Numbered from the stretch's first letter, positions 1-9,001 are shown. The stretch is DNA of 64,000 bases from Streptomyces sp. NBS 14/10 (GCF_002224125.1 NZ_NCSM01000011.1:186001-250000); one strand, 5' to 3'. The notes: generated by a model from the sequence alone, not told the origin. Numbers and translations: made by a program.

Positions 1-1
1 G

Positions 2-244
2 CTGGCCCACGAGCGTGTCTGCGTCGCCACGTCCCCGCGCCGTCGGCTGTCGCCCACCAAGGCCGATGACTTCCGGACCGTCGCGGAGTTTCCCCTCGAT
101 CAGGTCCGTGTCGAAGGCGAGGCGGGCCAGCCGCGCGGATTCGCCACTTTCCGGCTCCGTTTCACCGACGGCTCCTGGCTGGAGGTGGGGCGGCTGGGCG
201 AGCCTGAGGACGCCGACCACTTCCTTCGCACCATCAGCGGCTGA
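2..244 (+). CDS. C-terminal 80 residues of an unknown protein (5' end outside the window)
   Basis: An open frame enters from the left edge and ends at TGA 242-244. The visible part reads as a folded domain with alternating charged and hydrophobic residues (for example FRLRFTDGSWLEVGRLGE near its middle), and third positions are strongly G/C-rich, which supports coding in this frame. I do not recognise the family. No membrane segment is visible. It is followed by about 100 bp of non-coding DNA that holds the ArsR operator candidate. Confidence 0.6.
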   Translation: MAHERVCVATSPRRRLSPTKADDFRTVAEFPLDQVRVEGEAGQPRGFATFRLRFTDGSWLEVGRLGEPEDADHFLRTISG

Positions 245-303
245 GGAGCTGAGGCCCCCTTCCGGGTGGGTGCCACATTGGACACACCGCGTGCCGCTGC
301 ACC

Positions 304-333
304 ATTATGTGCATATGAGCGCACGCATGCATC
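304..333. promoter_or_regulatory. Candidate ArsR operator, copy 1
   Basis: The 12-mer ATTATGTGCATA followed by an imperfect GTGC...GCAC dyad lies 10 bp ahead of the ArsR start. Almost the same sequence (23 of 28 positions) recurs at 12041-12068 upstream of the CDF metal exporter. SmtB/ArsR family sensors bind AT-containing imperfect inverted repeats overlapping promoters, so autoregulation plus control of the distant exporter is inferred. Confidence 0.55.
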
Positions 334-342
334 AATCGGCGG

Positions 343-702
343 ATGCCGGTGAATGACGAGCAGGCGACCCCGACCAGGTCGCATACGCATCCCAGCGGCG
401 CGGCGCAGTTCTCCGCGGCCGCCCATGTCTTCTCGCTGCTCTCCGATCCGACCCGGCTGCATCTGGTGTGGTCCCTCGCCCGGGGCGAGGCCGATGTCAA
501 CACCCTCACCGAGGCCAGCGGGGCGGCCCGCCCCGCGGTGAGCCAGCATCTGGCCAAGCTGCGGCTCGCCGGGCTGGTCCAGGTGCGCAAGGAGGGGCGC
601 CGCTCGGTGTACTCACTGCACGACGGCCATCTGCGCCGACTGGTCATCGAGGCCGTCAACCACGCCGATCACATGGTCACCGGGGCCCCGCCGCACGACT
701 GA
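343..702 (+). CDS. ArsR/SmtB-family metal-sensing repressor
   Basis: A 119-residue winged-helix repressor. The recognition helix region reads ARPAVSQHLAKLRLAGLV (about residues 62-79), followed by a wing (VRKEGRRSVYSL). Near the C-terminus there is a full alpha-5 metal site of the form D-x-H-x10-H-x2-H (D94, H96, H107, H110), the pattern used by SmtB/CzrA/NmtR-type sensors of Zn, Co or Ni; no cysteine site is seen. In this family metal binding releases DNA and derepresses an efflux pump. The matching exporter is not adjacent but at 10844-11980, linked by a shared operator-like sequence. ATG 343 is used; a GTG two codons later is possible, and the leader would be very short. Confidence 0.85.
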   Translation: MPVNDEQATPTRSHTHPSGAAQFSAAAHVFSLLSDPTRLHLVWSLARGEADVNTLTEASGAARPAVSQHLAKLRLAGLVQVRKEGRRSVYSLHDGHLRRLVIEAVNHADHMVTGAPPHD

Positions 703-718
703 GCCCCGGGAGGGTCGT

Positions 719-2188
719 TCAGGCGCCACGGCGTACGGCGACGACCTTGGGCTCGGTCATGGCCTCCACCGCGTACCGCACACCCTCACGGCCGACGCCC
801 GACCGCTTGGGCCCGCCGAAGGGCATGGCGTCGATCCGGAAGTCGCTGCTGTCGTTGATCATCACCGCGCCCACCCGGAGCCGTGCCGCGATGTCCAGGG
901 CGGTGTCCAGCGCGGTGGTGAAGACACCGGCCTGGAGGCCGTAGCGGGTGTCGTTGGCGCGGGCGACGGCCTCGTCCACCGTATCGATCGGCTCGACCAC
1001 CAGCACCGGACCGAAGATCTCCTCGGTCATCACCTTCGCGTCCGCCGGGACGTCCGTGAGCACGGTCGGCCAGTGGAATGCGCCGTCCCGGCGGCCTCCG
1101 GTGTGCACCACGGCGCCGCGCTCGCGCGCCTCCCGTACCCACTCCGCCACGCGCCGCGCCTCGCGTTCGCTGATCAGCGGGCCGATGTCCGTACGGGGAT
1201 CGGCCTTGCGGCCCACCCGCAACTTCCCGGTGGCCGCGATCACGTCCCGGAGGAACGGGGCGGCGATGCCCGCGGCCACGAAGACGCGCTGCACCGACAG
1301 GCAGTTCTGCCCCGCCACGCCGAAGGCGCCCGCCACCACGGACTGCGCGGCCGCCCGGGTGTCCGCGTCGTCGAGGACGAGGACGGCGTTGTTTCCGCCC
1401 AGCTCCATGAGGGTTTTCTTGGCTCCGGCGGCGCTCGCCACCGCGTTTCCGGTCCGGTGGCCGCCGGTGAAGGACACCAGGTCCACCAGTGGGTGGCTGA
1501 CCAGGGCGTGGCCCGCGCCACTGCCCGTGCCGGGGACGACCGCGAGCCGTCCGGCGGGCACCCCGGCGTCCAGCAGGATCTCGGCGAACGCCAGCGCGGT
1601 GAGCGGTGTGGCCTCGGCCGGTTTGAGGACGACGCCGTTCCCGCCGGCCAGGGCCGGGCCCACCTTGTGCGCGACCAGGTTGAGCGGGTCGTTGAAGGGG
1701 GTGATGGCGGCGACCACCCCGACCGGTTCCCGGGTGTACCAGCCCAGTCGGCCCTCGCCGCGGGAGGTGTCGGAGAACGGCAGGGTCTCACCGGTGAGGC
1801 GGTCGGTCTGCCGGGCCGAGAGCCTCAGGGTCTCCGCGGCGCGGGACACCTCGCCGTTGGCCTCCCGTAGTGTTTTGCAGCCCTCCCGGGAGATCACTTC
1901 GGCCAGCCGCTCCCGGTGGCGCAGGACCAGTGCGGCGGCCTCCTCCAGCGCCTCGCGCCGCCTCCAGGCGGGCCAGCTCGCCCCGGAGGCGACGGCGGTG
2001 GCCACGTCGGTGACGGCCTGGCCGACCTCGGTGGGGCTGGTGTCCGTGACATGGCCGAGGAGGCGGCCGTCTTCCGGATCGTGTACGGGCATGGTGGACG
2101 CGCCGTCCACCCATCTCCCGGACCACACCGCCCCGGCGGGCGGCCGCCAGGTCAGCGGGGTGGCGGGCGCGGTCTCGACTGTCGTCAT
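719..2188 (-). CDS. NAD(P)-dependent aldehyde dehydrogenase
   Basis: A 489-residue protein of normal length for the ALDH superfamily, oxidising an aldehyde to the carboxylic acid. Visible are the cofactor-binding stretch ITPFNDPLNLVAHKVGPALA, the general-base motif MELGGNN and the catalytic cysteine in FGVAGQNC. I use ATG 2188 (protein begins MTTVETAPATP); a longer frame would run into the preceding ATPase gene and reads as non-coding proline/arginine-rich sequence. It is the last gene of the minus-strand operon, 29 bp after the ATPase stop. With the FAD amine oxidase in the same operon, it plausibly oxidises the aldehyde made by deamination of the imported substrate. Confidence 0.9.
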   Translation of the reverse strand: MTTVETAPATPLTWRPPAGAVWSGRWVDGASTMPVHDPEDGRLLGHVTDTSPTEVGQAVTDVATAVASGASWPAWRRREALEEAAALVLRHRERLAEVISREGCKTLREANGEVSRAAETLRLSARQTDRLTGETLPFSDTSRGEGRLGWYTREPVGVVAAITPFNDPLNLVAHKVGPALAGGNGVVLKPAEATPLTALAFAEILLDAGVPAGRLAVVPGTGSGAGHALVSHPLVDLVSFTGGHRTGNAVASAAGAKKTLMELGGNNAVLVLDDADTRAAAQSVVAGAFGVAGQNCLSVQRVFVAAGIAAPFLRDVIAATGKLRVGRKADPRTDIGPLISEREARRVAEWVREARERGAVVHTGGRRDGAFHWPTVLTDVPADAKVMTEEIFGPVLVVEPIDTVDEAVARANDTRYGLQAGVFTTALDTALDIAARLRVGAVMINDSSDFRIDAMPFGGPKRSGVGREGVRYAVEAMTEPKVVAVRRGA

Positions 2189-2217
2189 CGGCTCGCTCTC
2201 TTCGGTCGGGCGGCGCG

Positions 2218-3228
2218 TCACGCGCTCGGGTGGTGGCAGGAGACGGAGCGGCCGGTGGGGCCCGTGTGCGGCGTGGGCGCCTGGGTGCCACATCGCTCGT
2301 CGGCCAGCGGGCAGCGGGGGTGGAAGCGGCACCCGGCGGGCGGGCTGAGCGGGCTGGGCGGCTCACCGCGCAGGGCGCCGAACTCGCCCTCCCCGTCGGA
2401 GGCCTCCGGCAGCGAGGCGGTCAGCAGCGCCCGGGTGTAGGGGTGGGCGGGACGTTCGAACAGCTCCTCCCGGGAGGCCACTTCGACGATCTCGCCGAGA
2501 TACATGACCGCCACCCGGTCGCAGATGTGCCGTACGACGCGCAGATCGTGGGAGATCATCAGCAGGGTCAGATCCAGTTCGTCCTTGAGCTCGACGAGGA
2601 GGTTGAGGATCTGGGCGCGGACCGAGGCGTCGAGCGCGGAGGTCGGCTCGTCACAGATCAGCAGGCGCGGGCGGAGCAGCAGGGCGCGGGCCACCACGAG
2701 CCGCTGGAGCTGGCCGCCGGAGCATTCGCCGGGGCGCCGGCCGAGGAACGAGGCGTCGAGCCCCACCTGGTCGAGGACCTGGAGAATGCGCTGATGGCGC
2801 TCTTCCCGGGTGCCCAGGCCGTGCTGGGCGAGCGGTGCGTCGAGGCTGGTGCCCAGTCGCATCCGCGGGTCCAGTGCGGCGAACGGGTCCTGGAAGACCA
2901 GTTGCATCGAGCGGCGCAGCGCCTTGCGGTCGCGCCCCCTGGTCCGGGCGACATGGACACCGTCGAAGAGCACGCGCCCGGAGTCGACCGGGGTCAGCCC
3001 GAGCATGGCCCTGGCCAGAGTGCTCTTGCCGCAGCCCGACTCACCCACCAGGCCCAGGACCTCTCCGGGGGCGATGGTGAACGACACATGGTCGACCGAG
3101 TGGACGGAGCTCTTGCCGCTGAACATCCCGCCCCGCACCGGGAAGTGTTTGACCAGGCCCTCCACGGTGACGAGCGGCTGTCGCGCCGTCGGGTCGGGGG
3201 CGCGGTCCGCTTTCGCGAGCGTGGTCAT
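2218..3228 (-). CDS. Peptide/nickel-type ABC importer ATPase, second subunit (DppF/OppF-like)
   Basis: A 336-residue cytosolic ATPase that powers the importer formed with the permeases at 5018-6857. Walker A is GLVGESGCGKST, Walker B is LLICDEPTSALDAS, and the C-terminal oligopeptide-ABC extension contains the usual cysteine-rich segment (FHPRCPLADERCG). The signature reads ECSGGQ, with Cys in place of the usual Leu or Phe. Its ATG overlaps the stop of the upstream ATPase gene by 4 bp, implying translational coupling. Confidence 0.92.
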   Translation of the reverse strand: MTTLAKADRAPDPTARQPLVTVEGLVKHFPVRGGMFSGKSSVHSVDHVSFTIAPGEVLGLVGESGCGKSTLARAMLGLTPVDSGRVLFDGVHVARTRGRDRKALRRSMQLVFQDPFAALDPRMRLGTSLDAPLAQHGLGTREERHQRILQVLDQVGLDASFLGRRPGECSGGQLQRLVVARALLLRPRLLICDEPTSALDASVRAQILNLLVELKDELDLTLLMISHDLRVVRHICDRVAVMYLGEIVEVASREELFERPAHPYTRALLTASLPEASDGEGEFGALRGEPPSPLSPPAGCRFHPRCPLADERCGTQAPTPHTGPTGRSVSCHHPSA

Positions 3229-4283
3229 ACGCCCACCGCCTCGCCGCGGAGCTCGGTGCCGGGCTGGGAGGCCCAGCAGCGGCAGCGGTGTTCACCACCG
3301 CAGGTGTGCAGTGGCGGCTCCGCGCCCGAACACCGGCCGGCGATGCCCAGGTCCTGGGAGAGCGGACATCGGGGCTGGAACCGGCATCCGTGGTCCAGGG
3401 CGCGGGACTGGGTGGCGCTGCCCGGGATGGCGAAGAGTCTGCCCTTCTCGGACCGGAGCAGTGATGCCTTCAACAGGGCGCGGGTGTAGGGGTGTTCGGG
3501 TGCGTCGAAGACTTCCCGTACCGATCCCTCCTCCACCACGCGCCCCGCGTACATGACGGCCACCCGGTCGGCGATCGAGGTGACGATGGTGAGGTCGTGC
3601 GTGATGAGCAGCACGGCCATACCGGACTCGCGCTGCTTACGGCGGAGCAGCCGCAGGATCTGGGCCTGGACGGTGGCGTCGAGGGCGGTGGTCGGCTCGT
3701 CGGCGATCATCATGGCGGGGTCGGCGGCGAGGGCCGCCGCGATCATCACACGCTGGGCCATGCCGCCGGAGAGCTGGTGTGCGTACGCCGAGGCTCTCCG
3801 CTCGGGTTCCGGGATGCCGACGTCGCGCAGGAGTTCCACGACCCGTGCCTTGGCCTGGCGGCGGCTGAGCCCTCGGTGCAGTCGCAGCGGCTCGGCGACC
3901 TGGCTCCCCACCGTGCAGGTGGGGTCGAGCATGGCCTTGGGCTGTTGGAAGAGCATGGCCAGCCGGTGGCCGCGGATACGGTTCATCCGCTTCGGCGGCA
4001 GGGTGGCCAGGTCCTCCTCGCCGAGGGTGATCCGGCCGCCGGTGACCCGGGCGCCTGGCGGCAGCAGTCCGATGGCGCTCAGCGCCGTCATGGTCTTACC
4101 GGAGCCCGACTCGCCGACCAGCGCGACGATCTCGCCGCGCCGGACGGTGAGGTCGAGCCCGTCGACCGCGGGGGTGGCGGAAGCGTGGCGGGGCTCGGAG
4201 AACTCCACCCGCAGGCCCCGGATCTCCAGCGCGGTGTCGCCGGTGGCCACGGGGGTCGGCGGGGGACGGTAAGGCAGGCGCAT
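3225..4283 (-). CDS. Peptide/nickel-type ABC importer ATPase, first subunit (DppD/OppD-like)
   Basis: A 352-residue ATPase partner of the preceding subunit. Walker A is ALVGESGSGKTM, the signature is QLSGGMAQR (typical for OppD/DppD), Walker B is MMIADEPTTALDAT, and the C-terminal oligopeptide-transporter tail with paired cysteines (CRFQPRCPLS) is present. It begins 13 bp after the GntR gene and overlaps the next ATPase gene by 4 bp. The two ATPases form a heterodimer in this importer class. Confidence 0.92.
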   Translation of the reverse strand: MRLPYRPPPTPVATGDTALEIRGLRVEFSEPRHASATPAVDGLDLTVRRGEIVALVGESGSGKTMTALSAIGLLPPGARVTGGRITLGEEDLATLPPKRMNRIRGHRLAMLFQQPKAMLDPTCTVGSQVAEPLRLHRGLSRRQAKARVVELLRDVGIPEPERRASAYAHQLSGGMAQRVMIAAALAADPAMMIADEPTTALDATVQAQILRLLRRKQRESGMAVLLITHDLTIVTSIADRVAVMYAGRVVEEGSVREVFDAPEHPYTRALLKASLLRSEKGRLFAIPGSATQSRALDHGCRFQPRCPLSQDLGIAGRCSGAEPPLHTCGGEHRCRCWASQPGTELRGEAVGV

Positions 4284-4296
4284 GTCCGGGGTCCTT

Positions 4297-5028
4297 TCAG
4301 CGTCGTACCGCGCGAAGGCGGTTGCGCACGGTCACGATGGCTTCTTCGAAGTGCTGGGCGAGCGCGGCCAGTGCGGCGTCGACGTCGTCGCCCGCGATGA
4401 GCCGTGCCAGTTCCCGGTGTTCGTCGAGGAGGTCCAGCCGTGCGGGGTCGGCGTCGGCCTGGAGGTTGAGGCACAGCCGAGTCTCGGCGATCACGGTGTC
4501 GAACATGCGGGTCAGGCGGGGGCTGCCGGCCGCCTCGATCACCAGGGAGTGGAACCGCGCGTCGAAGTCGGCCACCTTCGACCAGTCGCCCTTCCGGGTG
4601 GCGCGGGCGAGTTCGTCCACCGTCTCGTCGAGGGCGGCGAGCAGGCCGGGCGGTCTGGGCGAGGTGATGACCCGGCGGAAGGCCGCGGCCTCGAGGGCCT
4701 CCCTGGCGAAATAGATGTCGAGGACGTCGGCCTCGCCGAGCAGCGGTACGAAAACACCGCGATGGGGCTCGCTCAGCAGCAGTCCCTCGTGGACGAGGCG
4801 GGCGAGGGCTTCGCGTACCGGGCCGCGGCTGACTCCCAGGGATTCGGCGAGCTCGGCCTCGCCCAGCTGGGAGCCGGGCGGGAAGGTGCCGGTGAGCAGC
4901 CGGGACCGGATCTGCTCCACGACCTGTGAGGCGAGCGTCGTACGGTGGACCGAGGTCGTACGGCGGGCCGAGGTCGCGCGGCTGACCGAGGGAGCCGAGG
5001 CTGCCGACGGCGTGGGGTCAGGTGGCAT
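4297..5028 (-). CDS. GntR-family regulator, FadR/FCD subfamily
   Basis: A 243-residue regulator. The N-terminal winged HTH contains SLGVSRGPVREALARLVHEGLL (about residues 65-86), and the C-terminal all-helical FCD domain has the metal/ligand signature residues, including FDARFHSLVIEAAGS and a late ...DEHRELARLI... helix. FCD regulators usually sense an organic acid or amino-acid derivative and repress a catabolic operon until the ligand appears. The gene sits inside the operon, overlapping the DppC-like gene by 11 bp; a strong GAGGAG site precedes ATG 5028. A candidate operator lies at the operon's upstream end (10671-10688). Confidence 0.88.
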   Translation of the reverse strand: MPPDPTPSAASAPSVSRATSARRTTSVHRTTLASQVVEQIRSRLLTGTFPPGSQLGEAELAESLGVSRGPVREALARLVHEGLLLSEPHRGVFVPLLGEADVLDIYFAREALEAAAFRRVITSPRPPGLLAALDETVDELARATRKGDWSKVADFDARFHSLVIEAAGSPRLTRMFDTVIAETRLCLNLQADADPARLDLLDEHRELARLIAGDDVDAALAALAQHFEEAIVTVRNRLRAVRR

Positions 5029-5923
5029 CCGTCCTCCTCTTGCGCTTCAGTTCCATGCCGTGGCCGATCAGGGTGACGCTCAGCGCCGTCACGAAGATCG
5101 CGGCGCCGGGGGCGATCACGAGCAGCGGGAGGCGTTGCATATACGGCTGGGCGTCCAGCAGCATGGCGCCCCAGTCGGAGTCGGGGGGCTGTACGCCAAG
5201 ACCCAGGTACGACAGTCCGCCGACGGTGATCAGCTTGTGGCCGAACCGCAGGAAGCCCAGGGAGAGCACGGGCCGCAGCGCGTTGGGGATGACATGGCGG
5301 AAGACGATGAACGCCTTGGAGCAGCCCAGCGCCTCGGCGGCCTCGATGTACTCCCGGCTGTTGATCTCCAGGGCGAGGCCGCGCATCAGCCGGGCGAAGG
5401 GGGTCCACCCGACGATGGTCAGGGCCGCGATCAGCATGCCGTATCCGGTGCCGAAGGCGGCGATCAGGAACAGGGCGACGATCACGTCGGGGATGGAGAT
5501 CAGCAGATCGGTGGTGCGCATGACCACCTCGTCCACGATCCCGCCGCGCCGCGCGCTGAAGGCTCCGATCACCGTGCCGATCACGGCGGAGAGCAGCAGG
5601 GTGACCGCTGCGATGGACACCGAGAAGCGCCCGCCGTACATCAGCCTGCTGAGGATGTCCCGGCCCAACTGGTCGGTGCCGAGCAGATGGTGGGCGCCGG
5701 GCCCGGCCAGCCGCTGTCCGAGGTCCTGGTGGGCCGGGTCGTACGGTGCGATCCACGGGGTGAGCAGCAGGACGGTCAGCACCAGGGCCAGGACGACGGC
5801 GCCGACGCGCAGCGTCCAGTGCCGGCCGGTGACCGCGCGCAGACCGGTGACGGTCAGGTGTGCGAGGCGCCGGGGTGCGGTGGAGGGCACGGGGTCACGG
5901 GAAAGAGAGCTAGACAGCGCCAT
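5018..5923 (-). CDS. ABC importer permease (DppC/OppC-like)
   Basis: A 301-residue inner-membrane permease with an N-terminal transmembrane segment (VGAVVLALVLTVLLLTPWIAP-type) preceding the OppC-specific region and a C-terminal permease domain. The EAA loop that contacts the ATPase is visible as EYIEAAEALGCSKAFIVFRHVIP. Five to six hydrophobic helices are present, as expected. It overlaps the DppB-like gene by 14 bp and the GntR gene by 11 bp. Confidence 0.92.
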   Translation of the reverse strand: MALSSSLSRDPVPSTAPRRLAHLTVTGLRAVTGRHWTLRVGAVVLALVLTVLLLTPWIAPYDPAHQDLGQRLAGPGAHHLLGTDQLGRDILSRLMYGGRFSVSIAAVTLLLSAVIGTVIGAFSARRGGIVDEVVMRTTDLLISIPDVIVALFLIAAFGTGYGMLIAALTIVGWTPFARLMRGLALEINSREYIEAAEALGCSKAFIVFRHVIPNALRPVLSLGFLRFGHKLITVGGLSYLGLGVQPPDSDWGAMLLDAQPYMQRLPLLVIAPGAAIFVTALSVTLIGHGMELKRKRRTDAT

Positions 5924-6857
5924 CGCGTACCCTCACGGCCGGGTTGATCAGTGCGTACAGCAGGTCGGTCACGGTGGTGATCAGGACCGCCAGCGCCACG
6001 GTGCACAGGATTCCGCCCTGGATCAGCGGGACATCGTGGTTGACCACGGCGCTGTAGACGAGCCGGCCCATGCCGGGGATGGCGAAGATGACCTCCACGA
6101 CCACCGATCCGCCGAGCAGCCCCGCGAACCACAGGGAGAACAGCGTCATCACCGGCAGCAGGGCATTGCGCAGCCCGTGCCGCAGCAGGGCCTGGCCTCC
6201 GCTCAGTCCCCGGCTGCGGGCGGCGGTCATGTACGGCGATGCCAGGACATCGCTCATCGCCGCTCTGGTGACCTGGGTGAAGTAGGCCATGGGCCGCAGC
6301 GCGAGAGTGAGGGCGGGCAGGATGATGGAGGTCGGATCGCGCCATCCGGCCGACGGCAGCCAGCCGAGGTAGCGGGAGAAGACCAGCACCAGGATGGGGG
6401 CCAGCCAGTATTCGGGGACGGCGACGAAGCTCTGCGTCAGCAGGGTCACTCCGTTGTCGACCCGTTTCCCCGGCCGCATCGCGGCGAGCGTACCCAGGGG
6501 CAGGGCCGCGAGGAAGGCCAGCCCGATGGCGATGACGGCCAGGGTGCCGGACACGCCGATGGCGGTGCCCAGCAGCTGGTCGACCGGGGTGCGGCTGGTG
6601 AAGGACATCCCGAAGTCCCCGCGCACCGCCCGGCCGAGCCAGCTCAGATACTGCACGAGGATCGGCCGGTCGAGCCCGAGCTCGGAGCGCAGGGCCGCGA
6701 TCGCCGAGGGGTCGAGGGCCTGATCGGAGACTCTGGACCGCAGGATCGTCCGGACGGGGTCGCCGCCCGAGGCGTACGGGATGGCAAAGGTGGCGGCTGA
6801 TACGGCGAGCAGGGTGATCAGCAGCACCATAAGCCGCCGCACAATGAATCTGACCAT
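5910..6857 (-). CDS. ABC importer permease (DppB/OppB-like)
   Basis: A 315-residue permease. It starts with the characteristic N-terminal helix (FIVRRLMVLLITLLAVSAATF) and an extracytoplasmic loop containing LGLDRPILVQYLSWLGRAV, then a multi-helix permease domain with the EAA-type loop near YMTAARSRGLSGGQALLRHGL. Together with the DppC-like subunit it forms the substrate channel. It follows the FAD oxidase gene by 45 bp and has a GGAGG site before ATG. Confidence 0.92.
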   Translation of the reverse strand: MVRFIVRRLMVLLITLLAVSAATFAIPYASGGDPVRTILRSRVSDQALDPSAIAALRSELGLDRPILVQYLSWLGRAVRGDFGMSFTSRTPVDQLLGTAIGVSGTLAVIAIGLAFLAALPLGTLAAMRPGKRVDNGVTLLTQSFVAVPEYWLAPILVLVFSRYLGWLPSAGWRDPTSIILPALTLALRPMAYFTQVTRAAMSDVLASPYMTAARSRGLSGGQALLRHGLRNALLPVMTLFSLWFAGLLGGSVVVEVIFAIPGMGRLVYSAVVNHDVPLIQGGILCTVALAVLITTVTDLLYALINPAVRVRDGAV

Positions 6858-6902
6858 CGTTCACTCCTCCTTTCCGGGCTCTTCCGGCAGGTGGGTGGCG
6901 GG

Positions 6903-8189
6903 CTACTTGATGATGTCGAGGGCCCGGTAGTAGGCCCCGGCGAACGGCAGGAACCAGGGCGGCCCGAAGTGTCCGGGGACACGCGGGAACTTCATGCCGC
7001 GCCAGATGTTCGCCTCGGGCCTGCCGTCCATGACATCGGCCATCTGCCGGCCCATGTGGGTGGCCATCTGCACCCCGTGGCCCGAGTAGCCGACGGAGTA
7101 GAACAGGCCGTCCCGCTCCCCGGAGTGCACCATCTGGTCGAGGCTGATGTCGACGAGACCGCCCCACAGATAGTCGATGCGCACACCGTCGAGCTGCGGG
7201 AACACCGAGAGCATCCCCTTGCGCAGAATCTGTCCGCTCTTCCGGTCGGACTGGGGATTGGACATGGCGAACCGCGCCCGGCCGCCGAAGAGCAGCCGGT
7301 TGTCGGGGGTGATGCGGAAGTAGTAGAGGATGTTCTTGGAGTCGGAGGCCATCCGGCGGGTGGGCATCAGCTCGTCGACCACCTCCTGCCGAAGCGGTTC
7401 GGTGACGATGATGAAACTGCCGACGGGAATGATCCGGTTGCGCAGCCAGCGGAACGGGGACCCGGTGTAGCCGCTCGTGGCGACCAGCACCTGATCGGCG
7501 CGGAGGGTGCCGACCGGGGTGGTCAGATCGTGCGCCGTACCGCTGACCCGGCGGGCCCTGGTGACCGGGGCCTTCTCCAGGATCCGCACCCCCTGGGCGG
7601 CGGCGGCCTCGGCCAGACCGCGGACGAACTTGCCCACGTGCAGACCGGCGCCCTGAGGGTCCGCCATCGCGCCGTGGTAGTGGTCGGATCCGACCTCGGA
7701 CCTGATGTCCTTCTTGGGGATCAGCTGTGTGTGGTAGCCGATCAGGTCGGCGAGTGCGTCATGGGTACGGGCCAGCCGCTCGTAGTGAGCGGGCTTGGCG
7801 GCCAGGTTGAGCTTTCCGGTGCGGGTGAAGTCGCAGTCGATCTCCTCCTCCACCACCAGCTTCTCGACCGTGTCGATGGCCTCGTTGTAGGCCAGGTAGG
7901 CCGCCTTGGCGGTCGGGATGCCATAGCGCTCCACGGCGGTGAGGAAGCCGATGGCCAGCCCCGTGGTGCACATGCCGCCATTGCGTCCCGACGCGCCCCA
8001 GCCCACGGTCTCCTGCTCCAGTACGGTGACCTGGGCGCCCTTGCGGGCCAGGTGCAGCGCGGCGGACAGACCGGTCAGCCCGGCGCCCACGATCGCCACA
8101 TCGGTGCGGCCACCGATCTCCACCGCACTGCGGTCGGGGCCGGCCGGGGACGTGTCCAGCCAGTACGGGACGGTTTTCACGGGGCTCAC
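6903..8189 (-). CDS. FAD-dependent amine oxidoreductase (DAO family, PuuB-like)
   Basis: A 428-residue protein of the D-amino-acid-oxidase/glycine-oxidase fold. The dinucleotide-binding motif DVAIVGAGLTGLSAALHLA lies at about residues 30-48, followed by GWGASGRNGGM, a signature of gamma-glutamylputrescine oxidase and related amine oxidases. Such enzymes oxidise a primary or secondary amine to imine/aldehyde, giving ammonia or an amine and H2O2. The partner aldehyde dehydrogenase is in the same operon. The exact substrate cannot be read from sequence; no gamma-glutamyl synthetase gene is present here, so a full Puu pathway is not supported. Confidence 0.85.
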   Translation of the reverse strand: MSPVKTVPYWLDTSPAGPDRSAVEIGGRTDVAIVGAGLTGLSAALHLARKGAQVTVLEQETVGWGASGRNGGMCTTGLAIGFLTAVERYGIPTAKAAYLAYNEAIDTVEKLVVEEEIDCDFTRTGKLNLAAKPAHYERLARTHDALADLIGYHTQLIPKKDIRSEVGSDHYHGAMADPQGAGLHVGKFVRGLAEAAAAQGVRILEKAPVTRARRVSGTAHDLTTPVGTLRADQVLVATSGYTGSPFRWLRNRIIPVGSFIIVTEPLRQEVVDELMPTRRMASDSKNILYYFRITPDNRLLFGGRARFAMSNPQSDRKSGQILRKGMLSVFPQLDGVRIDYLWGGLVDISLDQMVHSGERDGLFYSVGYSGHGVQMATHMGRQMADVMDGRPEANIWRGMKFPRVPGHFGPPWFLPFAGAYYRALDIIK

Positions 8190-8854
8190 AGCCCGAGCAG
8201 CGCGGGCAGTTCGGACAGGGCCGACACCTCGTGGTAGCCGTAGTACGGCACGCTGGGCTCATAGCGCCGGTTGACGTACACCTTGTTGGCGATCCGCAGA
8301 TCGTGGGCCGGGATGAGGTCGTAGCGCAGGCTCGAGGAGACGTGCAGGATCTCATCGGGGGCGCAGCCCAGCTGCTCCAGCATGTACTCGAACGCCTGGA
8401 AGCGCGGCTTGTACGCACGGGCCTGCTCGGCCGTGTACACGGCGTGGAACGGGGCGCCCAGCTTCTCGACGTTGCCGCCGATCTGGTCGTTCGCGGCGTT
8501 GGAGAGGATGACCAGCGGATAGCTCTCGGCGAGGGTGCGCAGCGCGTCCGGCACATCGGGGTGCGGACCCCAGGTGGGCACGGCGGCGACGATGGCCGCG
8601 CCGTCGGTGTCGCGGTACTCGATGTTCCACAGGGCGCAGGCTCGCTGAAGCGCGTGCCTGATGACGTCGGGGTAGAGCTGGTAGGCGCCCAGCACCTCGT
8701 CGATCCGGTACGCCTCGAAGTCGTCGAGGAAGTCCTCCATCCGGTCGGCCGCGACGCGATCGGCGAACAGCTCACGGGTGAGGGCGGACATCCCGAAGGC
8801 GGTGAGGGTGCCGTAGCAGTCGAAGGTGATGTACTTGGGCCGGAAGTCGATCAC
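8186..8854 (-). CDS. HAD hydrolase, haloacid dehalogenase type II-like
   Basis: A 222-residue HAD-superfamily enzyme. The nucleophile motif is FDCYGTL, the second motif is ILSNAAND, the conserved lysine sits in AYKPRFQAFEYM, and the final motif contains HVSSSLRYDLIPA. This arrangement is that of L-2-haloacid dehalogenases, although many relatives act as phosphatases. I choose GTG 8854 because AAGGAG precedes it by 6 bp; a longer frame upstream only translates the degenerate repeats at 8881-9001. The stop overlaps the FAD oxidase start by 4 bp. Its role within an amine-oxidation operon is unclear. Confidence 0.82.
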   Translation of the reverse strand: MIDFRPKYITFDCYGTLTAFGMSALTRELFADRVAADRMEDFLDDFEAYRIDEVLGAYQLYPDVIRHALQRACALWNIEYRDTDGAAIVAAVPTWGPHPDVPDALRTLAESYPLVILSNAANDQIGGNVEKLGAPFHAVYTAEQARAYKPRFQAFEYMLEQLGCAPDEILHVSSSLRYDLIPAHDLRIANKVYVNRRYEPSVPYYGYHEVSALSELPALLGL

Positions 8855-8880
8855 AACGAGCTCCTTGGGGTGTGGCGGGG

Positions 8881-9001
8881 TCACTTCGAGGTGAGGCGGG
8901 GTCACTTCGGGACGAGACACTTCGGGGTCAAGTCGACTTCGTGCCGAGTACTTCAGGCCGAGACACTTCGGGCCGAGCACTTCAGGCCGAGTCACTTCGT
9001 G
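8881..9001 (-). repeat. Degenerate tandem repeat, about eight units of 14-22 bp
   Basis: Between the solute-binding-protein gene and the HAD gene the plus strand repeats CACTTCGGGCCGAGT-like units with one to five changes per copy. The array runs into the last codons of the binding-protein gene (CACTTCGTGGCGAG). Units are contiguous without spacers. It lies in an intra-operon gap of about 137 bp and is transcribed. Possible roles are slippage-derived filler or an mRNA stability element between the highly expressed binding protein and the rest of the operon. Confidence 0.75.

Noticed and set aside
8881..9001. CRISPR array
   Set aside because: Units of 14-22 bp are contiguous without spacers and are too degenerate; no cas genes occur nearby.
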